Positions 37,742-51,338 of a DNA stretch of 64,000 bases are shown piece by piece (position 1 is the stretch's first letter; each line of letters opens with the position of its first letter). The notes below the pieces were generated by a model. The model ran no database searches. It saw only the letters and a list, made by a program, of their open reading frames with translations, and had not been told where the DNA came from. Position numbers and translations under genes: made by a program. The stretch is from NCBI GenBank assembly GCA_005281725.1, contig SSBO01000001.1:6742399-6806398 (forward strand). Reading direction: 5' to 3'. The stretch comes from Wuchereria bancrofti. Lineage: Eukaryota; Nematoda; Chromadorea; Rhabditida; Onchocercidae.

Positions 37742-37766
37742 TTCAACAAAAGTAACTTTTGTTGAA
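37742..37766. repeat. 25-base palindrome with a single central base
   Basis: TTCAACAAAAGT, one A, then ACTTTTGTTGAA: 12-base perfect arms. It lies about 270 bases upstream of the par-3 start region. Confidence 0.75.
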
Positions 37767-38002
37767 AACTTTTCGACTGTGTTAGACATTAAAAAATAAA
37801 CAACCAAACTTTACAAAATTAGTTCCTTTATATATGTTGAGTGATATTTTGTTGTAGTATACGTATTAATTGGATGAAGATATCTTCATCTCTTAATTAT
37901 TATCCATTTTGCTTATGTTTTTTACTCTGTGCTTCCATTTCTAAAGTTTAATTGTGAAATGTCATCACGAAAAGTGAAAATATTGAAGTGAATAATGCAC
38001 GC

Positions 38003-38014
38003 TTTTTTTTAAAG
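38003..38014 (+). promoter_or_regulatory. Likely spliced-leader acceptor of par-3
   Basis: TTTTTTTTAAAG lies 17 bases before the par-3 ATG (38032) with no upstream exon visible, the arrangement expected of a nematode trans-splice site. Confidence 0.45.
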
Positions 38015-38031
38015 GATATTGAGCAGAAGAA

Positions 38032-41000
38032 ATGAAAGCAAAAGTGACAGTACGCTTTGGTAAGGTGGGAGTAGTGGTACCATGTTATGATTATATGACT
38101 GTTAATGATCTCATTAAAGCATCTATTTTACGATACAAAAAAGCCACCGGACGAGTAAGTTTTTAAGTTTAATCTTGCTAATTAATTGCATATGTCTTTG
38201 AAGAATTACACTTACAAATTTGTGACCGAATTTTGTAAGAGATTTTCACAATTTCCTATAATTAAATTGATAAAATGGATGTGACATAAGTCGAAATTAT
38301 AATCATTTTTCAAACTGTTAATTATATTTAAATTCCTATGAAATGTCGGAGTTTGCAAATGGCAGTGTACGTTGATTGCAGTGTTGATTGCAGCATTATT
38401 GGTTCTAGTTTTTCACTGTTTACAAATTTTAGTAATCCGTGATATCTTACCAGTATATACTTTTTATTATTTCTTATTCTTAAAATCATTCCCCACTTTC
38501 TATTTTTCTTTTCTAATGAAACATATTACTAATCTCAATTGTACCGAAAGAAAGAATTGTGTGAAAGTTGTCAAAAAACTGAAACATATTCTGAAAACAA
38601 TTCATATCAGCTCTTCTTTCATCATTTATTTCTACTTTAATTATATAACCTTTTAGCTAGGAATTAATGTAATAAGTTAGGAAAAACTACTTATTAACAA
38701 GGTGATAATAAAAGGTCAAAGAACTGACATATATTGTAATAACAGCGTGATTCTTATTTATTAATGGGAAAGCAAGAAAAGTGATGCATTAAGTGAATAG
38801 AACGAAAGACAAAGTTCAAATACTTTCGAGGTCATCTATGTCATGCAGTTTGTCCAGTTATTTCCGCAGTTCCTACAGCAACAGTTTACATTTGACCTTT
38901 GTGTTGGTATTAGATATGCTCTACAGAACAATGTCAGCAACAGTTAATATAAACGTTTAACTGCATATGACCCGAGCGCCGAGAGGCAAGAGAAGTATAG
39001 AAGGGACTGGAGTAGAGACTCTTTCATGCTATCTCAAACAATTAGCAGGATATCGCAGGCATTTCTCTGCATAATGATGAGTTAAAGGTAGGAGTATGGT
39101 ATATATGCGCATGCACATGTGCGCATGTGGATGAATGTGTGTATGCAGGTAGTTGCGTCTATGTGTATGTGTGTGTGTGTGTGTGTATGTGTGTTGTAGT
39201 GATGCAGGTGGGTGATTGAAGGGGTGGGAATCTTCTCTGTGATGTCCCCTCCGTATGGTATCGATCATCACCGCGTCACAGGTTGCTAAGCATGGGAAGT
39301 GAGGCGATCGATTGATTGGTAACGGTAGATAGAGTATGTTTTCTCGAGATTTCATTTATCGCTCCATCTTTGCTTGCCAAAGGTCGCCTGTTTTTTATTC
39401 CGATCAAATTTAGTACCTACAGTAGCAGCAGGGTTTCATCCTCTCTAAGCCTCCCATTAGTCCCTGTTTGACTACTTGCATATTTGTCGTAAGCAGAGCG
39501 ACCTCTCCGTGGTTTTTACGACTGTACTCATTGATTGGGTTGCTCGAATCTGCCATACAAAATCCCAGAAATCTCCCACACAAAGTTTATTTGGAAATAT
39601 TTTCCTCTTATTAACCATTGCCAACCTGTCGCTCGCTCGGATCACTCAGTGTCATACCTTTGGCAATAGGTCTTTCTCAGTTATTTTCGATATAATCACA
39701 GGAACAAATGAATACAGTCACCGTTGCGAAATGAGTTAATTTAAATTTCATGATTAAATCATATTGCCAATTCACTGCGGTGACCCCTTCTATTTGATGT
39801 AACACGCTTTGCTAAATGATAATTGCTGTATGTTCATCTGACAACTCATTTCATGGCGCTTCAAATTAATTTCATAACAAAAGATTTTTTGCAAATTAGA
39901 ACTGGAATTAGATGATGTGAGGTAAAGGGAAAGATGTATTAAATAGGGAAATAACAGAGTTAGTTAGTACGTGAAGATAACACGTAATGTTGTTGCGTAT
40001 CACACATATATTTATGCTTTTCGAAATTTCATCTCTTCATTGAATAATCCTTGTATGAGATGTAATACTATATTAGTGATTTATTGAGTGAACGTAATTG
40101 TTGCTGTGTTGCATCGCAGAATTATCCTTCCCTATTCCGGCTGTATTTCGGTGTTCGGTTATCGCAAAATACCGTAATGATCAGTCCCGTTTTACTTTCT
40201 AAATTGTTGATATTAGGAATGATGATAAATAAGCATTGATGCTGTATACTTAATTGTCAGTTTACATTACTGTTTACTTGGCAAGCGTTATCTCTGCTAT
40301 CATTCTACTACCATCGTTATAATTCTCATCACCACAATCAGGAATGATGTGGATCCAACTGTGAAAGAATGATGATTTGCCTATTGTTCTTCTCTTCCTT
40401 CCTAATATATTTTCAACAAAAAGAGACTCACTGAAAGATCGGTTTTCGAGAAAAGAAGGGTAAGGGAAATTCTCTCCCTTTTTCCTTCATCATCATCGTC
40501 TCATGTTTCATACGATGTCCACAACAACAGATAATGCTACTATTGCTTCCACCGGCATCGTACACTGCCAGCAGAATGCAAATTATGTTACAGTAAGTGA
40601 ATTTCAATTAATAATTTAAATTTGGACAAGTGACGGTCAGATTTCGTCATATATTGCTTGAAATGGATTGGAATGGAATATCTGACTTTTCCTTGTCCAT
40701 TTTACTAACACATTTGCATTAGCGTGCCAGAATTTGTAGCCATCACAACATTATGTATTTGTTCATCATGTTGAATGCTTACGAGATGGTGGCATTCTGG
40801 ATCCCGATGATCAGCTTTTTGACGTTTTTGATGAGAATAATGATCAGGTTAGTGGAAATCATAGAAAGTTTCAGTCTTTCGATATTACTGCGATAGCTCA
40901 TAGTGAATTAGATGCAATTAACTTAATTTGTAAATCAGGTGGAAATAAATAGAATGAATTGTTCAGAAGGGACTTGTACTTGTAATAATTGACTTGTAAT

Positions 41001-44000
41001 AATTTAATAGTCCAATTTCTTCAGATAGTTTTCCATGAGTTCTGATAAAGCCAATGTCTTCTGATATGAATTTAGTATCAGTTTTAGATCTTAGCAATTT
41101 ATGACGAACCGGGTTTTGCTGTAATGGACTCGACTTCAACAAATGCTTCTCAGTTTGCCACCAATGGAACAATGTCTTCGTCAACAACTGCAAAAACTGC
41201 TGCATCAGCAGAGAGTCCCCTGGATGGTAAATTGAACATCATTTCAAGTTCCAGCGATGGTGACATTGTTGAAATAACGAACATTGCTATACCGCCGAGT
41301 TCGTTTTGTCATGACTGAAACTTTATTCTATTATTTTGAAAGAATTTTCCACTTATAGAAGCAGTGACCTCAAAGATTTGAGCAGTATTTTTTTTTTTTG
41401 AGCAGTTTAAAAATAGTTTTATTCTAATATAGATGGTAGACTTTTGGAAAGAGCAGTACAGGCAATAATCTATTTATTATGTCTGATTTACATAATTAGC
41501 GCTAATATGAGTTGGATAAAGCAACGTGAAATAAATTAATTTAGCTGATGGTTTACGAGTGATTTCGGACAATGCTCACACATTGCAACAAAAGCCATCC
41601 TCATCCGCAGTTATAACGGGTCCTGAATCTATTTCTCCGCAACACCTTCCATCGACACAGTTCGATCAGAAACACAATGATATATCGAACACGTGTCGTG
41701 TCTATCATTCCGCTCTGAAAAATGTTGGCGGGTCACCGAGAAGTAAATATCGAGTTACTATATCTCCAGGTTTCTAGTTTCTTTCGTGATTCATTTCATT
41801 CATTATTTCTTATTGACAAGGAATAAAGGAGTTTAAGTTAGTCGTATCCTTCAAAAGTTGAAATTTGTTTAATTTTCCTTGTTTTGTTATTGTGATTTGT
41901 ACTCAACCGCATAAATCCTAATTTTTCAAGCAGTACGGGAAAGATGGAAATTTATCTTCATTCTCATTCGCTTTTCATTATTCACTGGAATCTGCTTTGA
42001 ATTTGCTCTTTGTTAGTGTTATCTTGCTCAAAGATCTATCTAAACCAGGCTCAACTAAATAAACTAAACTGCAAATAATATATCTTCAAGATAATATCCT
42101 CAGGCGTATTTACAGTTATACTGCATAAAGTCTCTTATTTATTCATTTCCAGATGTTGATTGTCAATCGTCTCAAGAATCGCCAACTTTAACAAAAGAAT
42201 CACCGATGACACGAACATCCGCTAGGAAATCACGTCTTACCGATAATTTTTTCGATGCCAAAGAACGATTGGAAGAAAAATTAGCAGGTGGTATCAATAG
42301 TTGTGTAGTAAAAGGTGACATGAAAAGTCCAAAATTAATACCACTGATGGAGGCAGCAAGTCGAGGACAAACAGTGATAATACTTTCAGACACTACTATC
42401 AATATGAAGTTGGGTATTGAGGTATGTCGCTTCTTCTTTTGACAATAGTCATATTCAGGAGCCGTTTATTGTGTCATCTTGATCAAGCAATTCATGTTTT
42501 TTTCTTTTTTTTAATGCTTGGATGTGATTTTACGAGTTAGGAGAAAATAGTTACTACTGAGAAAATAAGTCAAAAGAGTTATGTTTTTGATTCACATTTT
42601 CAATCGATCCTTTCGAATATTAATAGAGAACTAATTAATAATGGAAACTTATAAGACCTTGTTATTCCTTCTAACTTTATGTAATCTTGTTTTTTTTCTT
42701 CAGATTTCACCTGTATATGATCCATCAAATGATATGCGTTTACAAGCTGTGGAGATCAGGCAAATTGACGATGAAAGTCGGGTAGGCAGCGATGGACGTC
42801 TTCGAATTGGTGATCGTATTGTGGAAATCAATCAGCGTCCTGTTTATCAGGTTAATAACCAAAAGTGGTATAGCACCGTTCAACTAATTCACATCTTCGC
42901 ATTCCCAATTCATATCTGGCTTTGGCAGATGACAAAATCAAGAGTTTTACGCAGGAGTCACTCATGCTTATTTCCTTATCCATCGTTTAAAAGTACAATT
43001 GGTTAAAATTACATCAGTAAACGGTGAAGGTTCTGCAACTTCACTTTACAGATGTCGATCTCAAGGGCACATGCCTACTTACACGAAATACAAGCAGTTG
43101 CTCATCCAAGTTTGACAATCGATCGCTCCATAGAGACATTTGCAAGCGACAGTGGGTTCTTAAATTATCCACTGTTCACAAGTTATTCAGTGCTTTTTGT
43201 CTTTTCAAGACGGTGAATGTCTAGTGTACGGATGTCTGTTTGTTTGCTTCGCATCAGTGTACCTTTTTGAAAATATGTTAGCATTAGAAGCATCGTACTA
43301 AAGACTTAGTCATCTTAGTGCTGTCAGTTACTTTGTTCATTTATTATTTTGAACTGTGAATAGCAGAGTAGGTAAATGAAAATGGATAAAATGAACGCTA
43401 GGAACTATGAACGTTTTATGGAGTCGGTATGCTATTACCGATATTATCAGACGTGAAACTGAATTACGTCAAGATTACAGTGGGCTTAATATTCAGGCAG
43501 TTCTGATGAATTCCTTATGCTTTATATTTTAGTGACATGAAAATTATTATATTAATAATACTGACTCTGATGTCTTTTTTTGCAAGAAAAACTACATTTT
43601 TTCTTGATTTCCAGCGATCTCTCATCGTAGTCAATCATCAACGAGCAGTTTGCAGAAGCGGCCAATTCTCTCTGCACTGCAGCAAGCCAATACAACAGCT
43701 CTTGGGATAACATTTCCAGTTGAAATTGTTAAAAGTATGTCATCCAGTTTATCATTTTACAATTTGTTCATCTCCGTAAATAGTTGGAGAGGTGCCAGTC
43801 TCTCAAAATATTACAATATTCTGTTGGAGACTATGTAAGTTGTAAGTAGAAAACGAAAAGAAGAAGCAGTGTTTACCAAATTGTCTAATTTTGCATGATG
43901 ACTGATACAATATATTTCAGGAAGTGGCGGGTTTGGTTTTACCGTAACGAGTCGTGAAACTGCTAAAGGTGAACGACTGTTTTATATTGGAACTGTGAAA

Positions 44001-47000
44001 GCAGATGGTGCTGCGGTAAATAAATTAAGGGCTGGGGATCGGTTGCTACAGGTAATAATTTTTTTTTTTTCTTATGGAAATGGTTATGTATTTACGTTCT
44101 CTTCCATTTTTTAGATTAATGGTAAAAAAACAGCTGAGCTTACCCAAAGTGATATGGTCGAGCGTCTCAAAAAACTGGATGTTGGTGATTCAATAAACTT
44201 ACTAATTTCTCGAATTGGAAGTCAGGAAAACGAAAAGCAGAATCCATTGGTAGTGACAAATAATTATAGCAGTGATAGTGAACATTGTCACCAGGAAAGA
44301 GCGACTGAAGGAACGGAACGATACGGGTGCACTTAATTAGCAATTTTTATTCAATTGATTCTTTTAATGCAAATAAGATGTTAAGCTTTGCATCTCATTT
44401 TGTTGCATTGACCATAGTTTGGGGTAGAAATTTCGGTTGTTGGACTTTGTTGATAGATAGATAAATTCTTAAGGGATTTCACAAAGTGCAATGATCTTGA
44501 ACACTTTACAACCATCAGATTATTCTCCATTATGAACGAAATACTACGGGTATTTAGATAACTGGGAAACTTGTACATATTGACTGTTGTATTCATGAAT
44601 ATTGTAAAACAGTTTATGACATTACTCATATTTTGCTATGAGAAATCAAGTAAAAATTGCAGGGAGGAGATTTTGACGTTGAAGATTGCCTTGAATGAAA
44701 CGGGAAGTGCTGGATTAGGTGTAAGCTTAAAAGCAAGAGCGATTATGAAGCCTGATGGTACGCGTCATGATTGTGGAATATTTATCAAAAAGGTTACTTG
44801 TAAAGTTTATTATCTTCTAGATACTTACTAAGCTGGGATTGGTACCTTCATTGGTTTTAGTAATGCTTTTTGAATACTGCATTGTAAATTTTGGTACCTT
44901 CGTTCCAATAAGTAAAATTTTGAAAAATCACATTTAATTGTACAACTGCCGCAGGTTTTGCATGGTGGTGCTGCTTATAAAGATGGAAGATTACGATTGA
45001 ATGATCAGTTGATTGGAATCGAAGATATTGATTTGAGACGAATGACAAGGAATTCAGAGGCTAGTGATGCTATCACTAGATGTTTGAAAAACATAGGTAA
45101 ATACGTTAAATTGATTTATATAAATTTAAATAGATTGGTGATATTACAGAGAAGATATTCAAAGTGTCATTTCTTTTATTAAAGTCCTCTCTCTATATTT
45201 TAGGACCGAACGCAAATGATGTATGCTTACGAGTTGCAAGAAAGGTTGAGCTAAATCGCAACAATGCTTTTCCAAGTGTAAGAAGTTCGACGGACGAATC
45301 TTGGACTCCAAATTGTGAGAGTTCTAAAATTTATGATAGATCTCAAGCAAAGTCTGAAGGTAATTTTTAATTAATGTGTATATTTAATATAGAAGCATGG
45401 CCATGCATAGATATTGGGATATTAAATTTTGCAAGTGTTTAATATAACTCATCTGTGAGTGGCGCAAGCACATTTCAGATATGTGCAAGTATCGCCATGC
45501 GGAATGTTAATCATGTTGTAAATGCGTCTAATCATTCGTTTAATTCACTTTTGGTTAGGCTCTACTGATAATGTATAGTTTTAATATACGCATAACTGTA
45601 TATAGATGATGATGATAATACGACTGCAAAGAAACAAGAAACGCCAAATGGTTATAATGCAGACGTGCCGAGATTTAGTAGTTCGGACGAGCGTTCTTTG
45701 TAATCTTTTTATTTATATATTTATATCATTATCTTTAGCTTTCTTAGTATGGCTACACAGATACTCCGATTATTAGTCATAAGTTATAAAATAATTGCTG
45801 TTAGTTTATGTTCTGTCCCTTATTTCTTTGTCAAATTATGATGCATGATTGATGTACGCAGTTTGATCAGTACTAATTTAGACGTTAGAGTAGACTGTTT
45901 GAAATATTCTAGACTGAAAGTTCGAAAATTATTAAAATAAATCGGAAACTTATTTTTAGTAATTGCTCTTTCATTTCTTTTCTGATGTTCTCTGCAAACA
46001 TTTTTAGAAATGTAAATGGAGATTTTGATTCCACCGCAAGCGATAGGCAGAAGTGTATATCAGAAGATGAAATGAACCGTATTGGTGATAGTGGTTTTAG
46101 TCGGGAAAATCCTGCCAGAAGGTTGACATTTGTTACTAAAAGTTTCTATTGAAAAAATATATATATTTTCGACTGTGTGTAGAAATGCAGGCTTTTGATA
46201 AATTATATCTGAAATCAAAATGTCAGGTAATGCTGTCGAAATGGATTACGCTTCAGTAAAACGAAACAATGCACTTTTCTAATAATTTGGAGACTAATTT
46301 CTCCAGTTTGTTCACACCAAAAACTTACTTTTGCAGGTCGATATCGGAAAAGCGGCATATGGGAGTTGGAATGGATGCGAACAGCACAATGCTTTTCCAA
46401 AAAATCAAGCATAACCGCCAAATGAGTGGTAAGTATTTCTTAATCATAGTTATTTCTAAAAAGCTCAGTATGCATGACTGTAGTGCGCTTGTTTAGAATC
46501 ATTTCATATTCAGTTTGATTTTCTGTAGAAGATTAAGCACCATTATTTGTCTGAAAAAGCTTCGTATTATCTCATTTATAACGCAATGACAGTGTGATTT
46601 CGTTTTAATGAGAAAAATGCGGTTTAAAGGTAGTCTTATTTTTCTTCTTTGTAATTCGCTTGTCGCTTCATATTATAGCATTATTATTACTTTTTTTTAA
46701 ACATTTGTTTGGTGCTTCTGTGGCATAAATTAACGCTTCAGCTCCTCTCTTGCATCGTTTCGTTCCATTTATTAGTCCAACACACAAGTCACTTGCAATG
46801 TTTTCTTCACGGAGCGCCGTATCACTTCGAGAAAAATGCCGTCGAAGGAGCTTAGCATCGCTTCAATCGTCTGAAGAAAAGACTGTCACTGGAAGGTCTA
46901 TAGAAAAGCGTGAAAAATGTATTCCCATATCTGCTAGTTACGTCAGCAACACTAATAATGAGAGCACAAATGTGGCTTCTTCGTCATGTAAGCATGATTT

Positions 47001-50000
47001 GTAACTAGTTGCTGATAAAACTTTTACAAACATTCATGATAAAACTTTTACAAACCATGTTTTATTTTCCATTATGAATTTGAATTAAGCTAAAAGTGAT
47101 GGAATTGTACAGGAATTTAGCTTGAAGTTATTCATCGCTAAAGGATTATTTTTTGTCACTTTTAGCTCGTGTTTCTCATCGTAATTTGCTATCAAGAATG
47201 TAGTGTATACTTTAGTTTCAATAACATTAACTCTTTATTTATCCTAACTTGTAGTAGCGTTAATCGTGCTTTTTCTGACGTCGGAATATTAGATTGCTTT
47301 GGCTTGTGGAATAGTTATAATTTTTATTGATCTTTGTCAGTACTTATTTCAGCATCTCCTAATCGTCGTTCATTAAGCCTAGAAAGTATGGAGACGCACC
47401 GATCACCACCGCTGGCAATTGTATCAGCGTAAGTCATATTTTTCTATATAATCATCCATTTCTAAACGTTTGTTTTTGACTTTCATTCATTTCCCACCAC
47501 GAAAAGAAAGTTCTGCATTACAGTCATCCTAATGGATCAGCCATCCGAGACACTCGAATAGAGCAAACTGCAAGACGAGGCCATCTGAGTACTCTCAAAC
47601 GATCCCAAAAATCTCGATGTAATGGCTATATCAAGCCGTCTATTTCCGACGCGGAAGATCAAACATCTACAGGTAATTTTACTGATTTTACTAATTTGAT
47701 ATGATACTCCATTTTCTCATATTTCTTTTAATCTTAACGAATTTATTTGTTAATATAATGTGGTATTTTTAGGAAAAGGTCGGGATGAGCCTTATACATC
47801 GTTACCTCGGGAAATTTCTGCTACTTCCAAGGAAAAACAGCAGCGAAGGAAATCAGTTGGAGGGTGAGTTGCATCTAACATGTGTTTTCCAAGTAGAAAT
47901 CATAATCATCAATTTATTATATTGATATTTAGCTTACTTACTCCTCACACTTATCAATATTCGTTTAAGCGAATTGTGGGTCATGAAATTAAAACTAATC
48001 ACCAACTTTAATTGATTAGTTTGTAGACATTCTATTTTTTATTTGCAGTAGCATATTTTCAAAGATTACTCAGAGATTCGGTGGTTCGAGATCGCGTGAT
48101 ACATCTCCAGAAAAAGTGTTATCATTCGACGTTATTGAAAGCAATTCCTTCAGAGATAAAGCGAATAGGTTTGTGAAGTTAATGAATTTTGATGATTGAA
48201 CACAGCTATATTTAGAAAATTTATAATGAATAAACATAGCTATATTTTGAAGAAATTGATAAATGTAATAGTTTAAGTTAGTCTAAAGTTTTAGCATTAC
48301 TTGGAGTACCTGCAAAGTTTTGTCCTCATTCTTCAATCATTTTTAGGACACAAGATCATCGAGAGTGGAGTAAAGAAAGCAGAAGTAATCAGTCAATACG
48401 CAAAGCACCACCACCATACAAACCATCATCCTATGACATTTTGCAGTCATCAGATTCTAATTACTATGTGAATGTAAGTCTCGTTTGGCTTTTCTTTTCT
48501 GACAACAGGATGATCGCAAAATGCAGTGGGCGATTAGCATGAGGACACTGTTATAACTGAATTAGAATATATTAGGTTTCCACGTTTTCAAGATTTTTTA
48601 TTATTTGAAAATTCTGTAGCTTACTGCAGAGTTTTCTTACCTAAACCATATAGATTGTCTAATAATTTCTTGGAGAAATCCATTAACACGTTGTTGCGAC
48701 AGCGAATACACCAAACAAGCAGTTTGCAAGAACAACAATTAATTGAGAATCTTTTAAATGAGCACCAACAAGTCTCAAATTTAGGATGTGCTTGGAACGC
48801 ATAAAACAGAAACTGTCTGCAGCGGAAAGGAATTACCCGCTGGTGGCTATATACGGGTTGCAAATTCAAAGTTCTACAATAGCTTTGTTGAGAGGTGGGC
48901 GGGTAACTTACAAGCTTAAGCTAGCCTTCTGTAGGTTTCTTTCCTACATGCTTCAGGCACCCCTCTTGTTTATTGCTACCACCGCTTCTCCCGAAAGTTT
49001 TTTGTACCATTCGTTTTTGTACTGTAATGATGATTTAAACATAATAATAGGTAAAACCATAGTTTTAATTCTCCGTATTTTTGAATTCCATGAGAAAGAG
49101 TTGATTTTTCCTCCTCTTGTTTTGTGAGTTTTTAATTACAATAAGCGTGTTTTATAGCCAGCTTTCTGTTGCGCTTCAAGCTTTACACACCACAGAATAC
49201 GTGATATACACCTACCTTGCATGACGAAAGTTTATCCCTTTTTTGCATGAAACATTTTAAAAATGTTTGTTCATGCGTCACTGCATAGATATTGTTTGGT
49301 AAATGGGACTTTATAACATTTCACTTAATTCAAGATATTTCCAAAGGGCGCTGTAAATTTTAATAATCTTTGCTTTAAAAAAGTCCTTTGCAAAATTTTT
49401 CCATACTTTACAAACCAAAAAAAAAAAAATTGCTTTCATTTGAGAATTTATTGACCGTGCATGTTTTGTGACATTTCTCAAAACTCTGTTTTTTTTACTT
49501 ACTTTATAAAAATCCGGAAAGTATTTTGATTTTCAGATTCATTATTTTTAGGGAAAAAGTATGCTGGATTGGAGAGGACAATATCAGACAGCAGTTCGCA
49601 ACAGCGAATACAATAGCGGAAAAGGAAGGAACTCATCCATCAATCGCCAAGCAAGAAAGTATGTTCGATCAGAATAATTCTGAAACTGAATTTAAGACTG
49701 AGCATAATTTAGAGAAGTATAACATGGAGAACAACTTATAACATCAGCTGAAATAAGAAATAGGTTCTTAAGGCTGTTTTTCCTTTTTTCAGTGGATGTG
49801 GTGATGAGTTATATGTGCAACTCCGCCAACAGCCGCAACAACAGCGGCAGCAATATGCAAACCATCCGCAGTGTTGTTATGAAAGACGACGCGAGCAGCA
49901 GCAACAACGTGTGGCCTATTACACGGGATGCAGCACCGACTACTACGATGCCTTCAACGCTTGGTTTGCGTACAGTTCAGCTACCGCATGCAGAAATATA

Positions 50001-51338
50001 CCTATCATTACAAGAGGAAGAAGTGGATATCCATCCCAGCACACTTACTTTTCCGCAGCAGCAGAAACAGTGTCATCGAACAGAGCAGCAGTACAACAAA
50101 TTTACCATCAAAGGTTTATTGGTTTAAATATTAAATCCAGCAAAATCCACTTTTTTACTATGAAGTTTTTGCCAATGACGACACTGAAGTTGTGGGTGGT
50201 TTGGCGCTTATGATTTCGATTAACGCCTTGATAAAGATATGTATGAATTACAATTTTATTTTAACTTCAATTATCCTGTAGTTCAGTTCAAACTTCAATT
50301 ATCCTATAGCTTCATTTCATGAGAATTGATTCAAAGGATACATTCTTTGTCAAACATTATTTGCTATTGCTGTAGACTGCTGACTAGATTTAGACATTAA
50401 ACCCAAGTATTTTTGAATGACGAGCGTAAGTGAAACAGAAAATGGAGTGATTTTTTATAGATTCCGATCATGTCCAATTCAGTTTTCCTCATCAGGAATG
50501 CGAACGAAGCAAAGTATCGAAAGGACTGGTCCCTACTACGCAACCGGCTATGACCTCCATTCCAGCCGTATTTCCGACTTCTAGAAATTTCTTTTTTGCT
50601 CCTTCTACACGGATGTCTGGACATCGAATTAATGATTCAGGAGCAAGAGCCCCTTCGAGTTTGCGAAATCGTGCTCAATCAGTTTCCACCCGGCCACCCA
50701 AAGAATGTGCATTAGCTGAATCAAGAAATTCTCTGAAATCTCAAACATCTATGTTCACTCATAAGCACTCCTACCAAAACAAACAGCAGCATTCGACGCG
50801 GAATTCTTCTACTCGAGAACCAGTGCTACTATGTTCCTACCAATCTCAGGAAAAGCAATCCCCCGGTTTCCCTGACAGTTTCATCCGATCACCTTCTCAT
50901 CTTTCCGCACCGCATCTGCCTTATGCTTTTGATGAAGCTACTTTTTCGTCTCCAACTTACTTGCAAACATTACTAGAATCACCAACAAGAATTTGCAAAG
51001 ATGCAAGTGTGATTAATGTCCCGAAACCGGTCAAATATATCAAAATTCATTACGGACCATCTTATCCATCACCTCCCAAACAACAACCACTACGAGCTCG
51101 AACTATGACTGTCCGATCTCCGAATAGTGATTCACTTCAGAAATCTCAACAGCAAACTACGAGTGGGTTTGATTATCAGAGATATCTTCGATCGACGCGT
51201 CGGAATCGTATAAACGATCAGAAACAACGAATAACGCTTATTGCAGCGGTACCTGATGAAACAATGTTTATGAGAGGAACTACGATTTGTCGCGTCCCTC
51301 GTCCTAATACCATATATAATGCTACTAGTAGTAGTTAA
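38032..51338 (+). CDS. par-3: PAR-3 cell-polarity scaffold (Bazooka/PARD3)
   Basis: PAR-3 organises the cortical PAR-3/PAR-6/aPKC complex. About 25 plus-strand exons keep phase: 38032-38154, 40740-40847, 41088-41226, 41545-41769, 42153-42421, 42704-42850, 43052-43151, 43615-43734, 43921-44051, 44115-44326, 44663-44792, 44955-45096, 45204-45359, 45606-45699, 46008-46121, 46337-46428, 46742-46987, 47353-47428, 47524-47672, 47773-47863, 48049-48168, 48347-48473, 49552-49658, 49793-50113, and about 50510-51338. The total is about 1455 residues, near the family size. The N-terminal oligomerisation domain runs to about residue 89 (MKAKVTVRFGKVGVVVPC; GGILDPDDQLFDVFDENN). PDZ1 is at about 267-362, PDZ2 at 400-490 (SGGFGFTVTSRE) and PDZ3 at 525-632 (NETGSAGLGVSLKARA). 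The aPKC-binding region is conserved at about 728-745 (FSRENPARRSISEKRHMG), with the phospho-acceptor serine. A basic segment (SIFSKITQRFGGSRSRD) and a PPPY motif follow. Exons 7 (end), 3 (end) and 25 (start) are the least certain junctions. Confidence 0.93.
39161..39195. repeat. GT-rich microsatellite in par-3 intron 1
   Basis: An interrupted (GT)n tract in a more GC-rich part of intron 1. It creates long His/Thr open frames on the minus strand that are not genes. Confidence 0.85.
40515..40592 (+). CDS. par-3: Alternative first exon of par-3
   Basis: ATG plus 25 codons (MSTTTDNATIASTGIVHCQQ...) ends at a strong GTAAGT donor in phase 0, exactly the phase needed by exon 2 at 40740. A transcript from here would lack the 41 residues of exon 1 and so the first strands of the N-terminal oligomerisation domain. 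Only 147 bases separate it from exon 2. C. elegans is known to make shorter PAR-3 isoforms lacking the N-terminal region; equivalence is inference. Confidence 0.55.
48625..48800 (+). other. Candidate alternative exon inside a par-3 intron
   Basis: An open, coding-like frame (FLPKPYRLSNNFLEKSINTL, then SSLQEQQLIENLLNEHQQ) follows a TACTGCAG acceptor at 48621-48628. Its incoming phase does not match the preceding par-3 exon (ending 48473), though a GTCTCA donor after NEHQQ would match exon 49552. It may be an alternative exon, part of another transcript, or chance. Confidence 0.3.

Larger units (their letters stand above)
33315..38031. other. Spacer between the BTB-like gene and par-3
   Basis: The missing 5' exon(s) of the minus-strand gene and the par-3 promoter should lie here, but I could not place them. 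A 24-base perfect palindrome is at 33744-33767 and a 25-base one at 37742-37766. At 36541-36664 a minus-strand frame after TTACCTCAG reads KRQLIRSQAGLFPAEVAIGL and ends in a stop; it looks coding but has no attachable neighbour. Confidence 0.4.

Noticed and set aside
38372..38656. 94-codon hydrophobic frame in par-3 intron 1
   Set aside because: Same reason: T-rich intron, no family resemblance.
39029..39355. 108-codon minus-strand frame rich in His and Thr
   Set aside because: It is produced by the GT microsatellite in par-3 intron 1 and has no domain or splice support.
42172..42402. Minus-strand frame
   Set aside because: Shadow of par-3 exon 5.
49792..50127. Frame starting MDVVMSYMCNSANSRNN
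   Set aside because: Another frame of the same stretch (DELYVQLRQQPQQQRQQ) joins neighbouring par-3 exons in phase and matches the PAR-3 C-terminal region, so this one is an out-of-frame reading of a CAG/CAA-rich exon.
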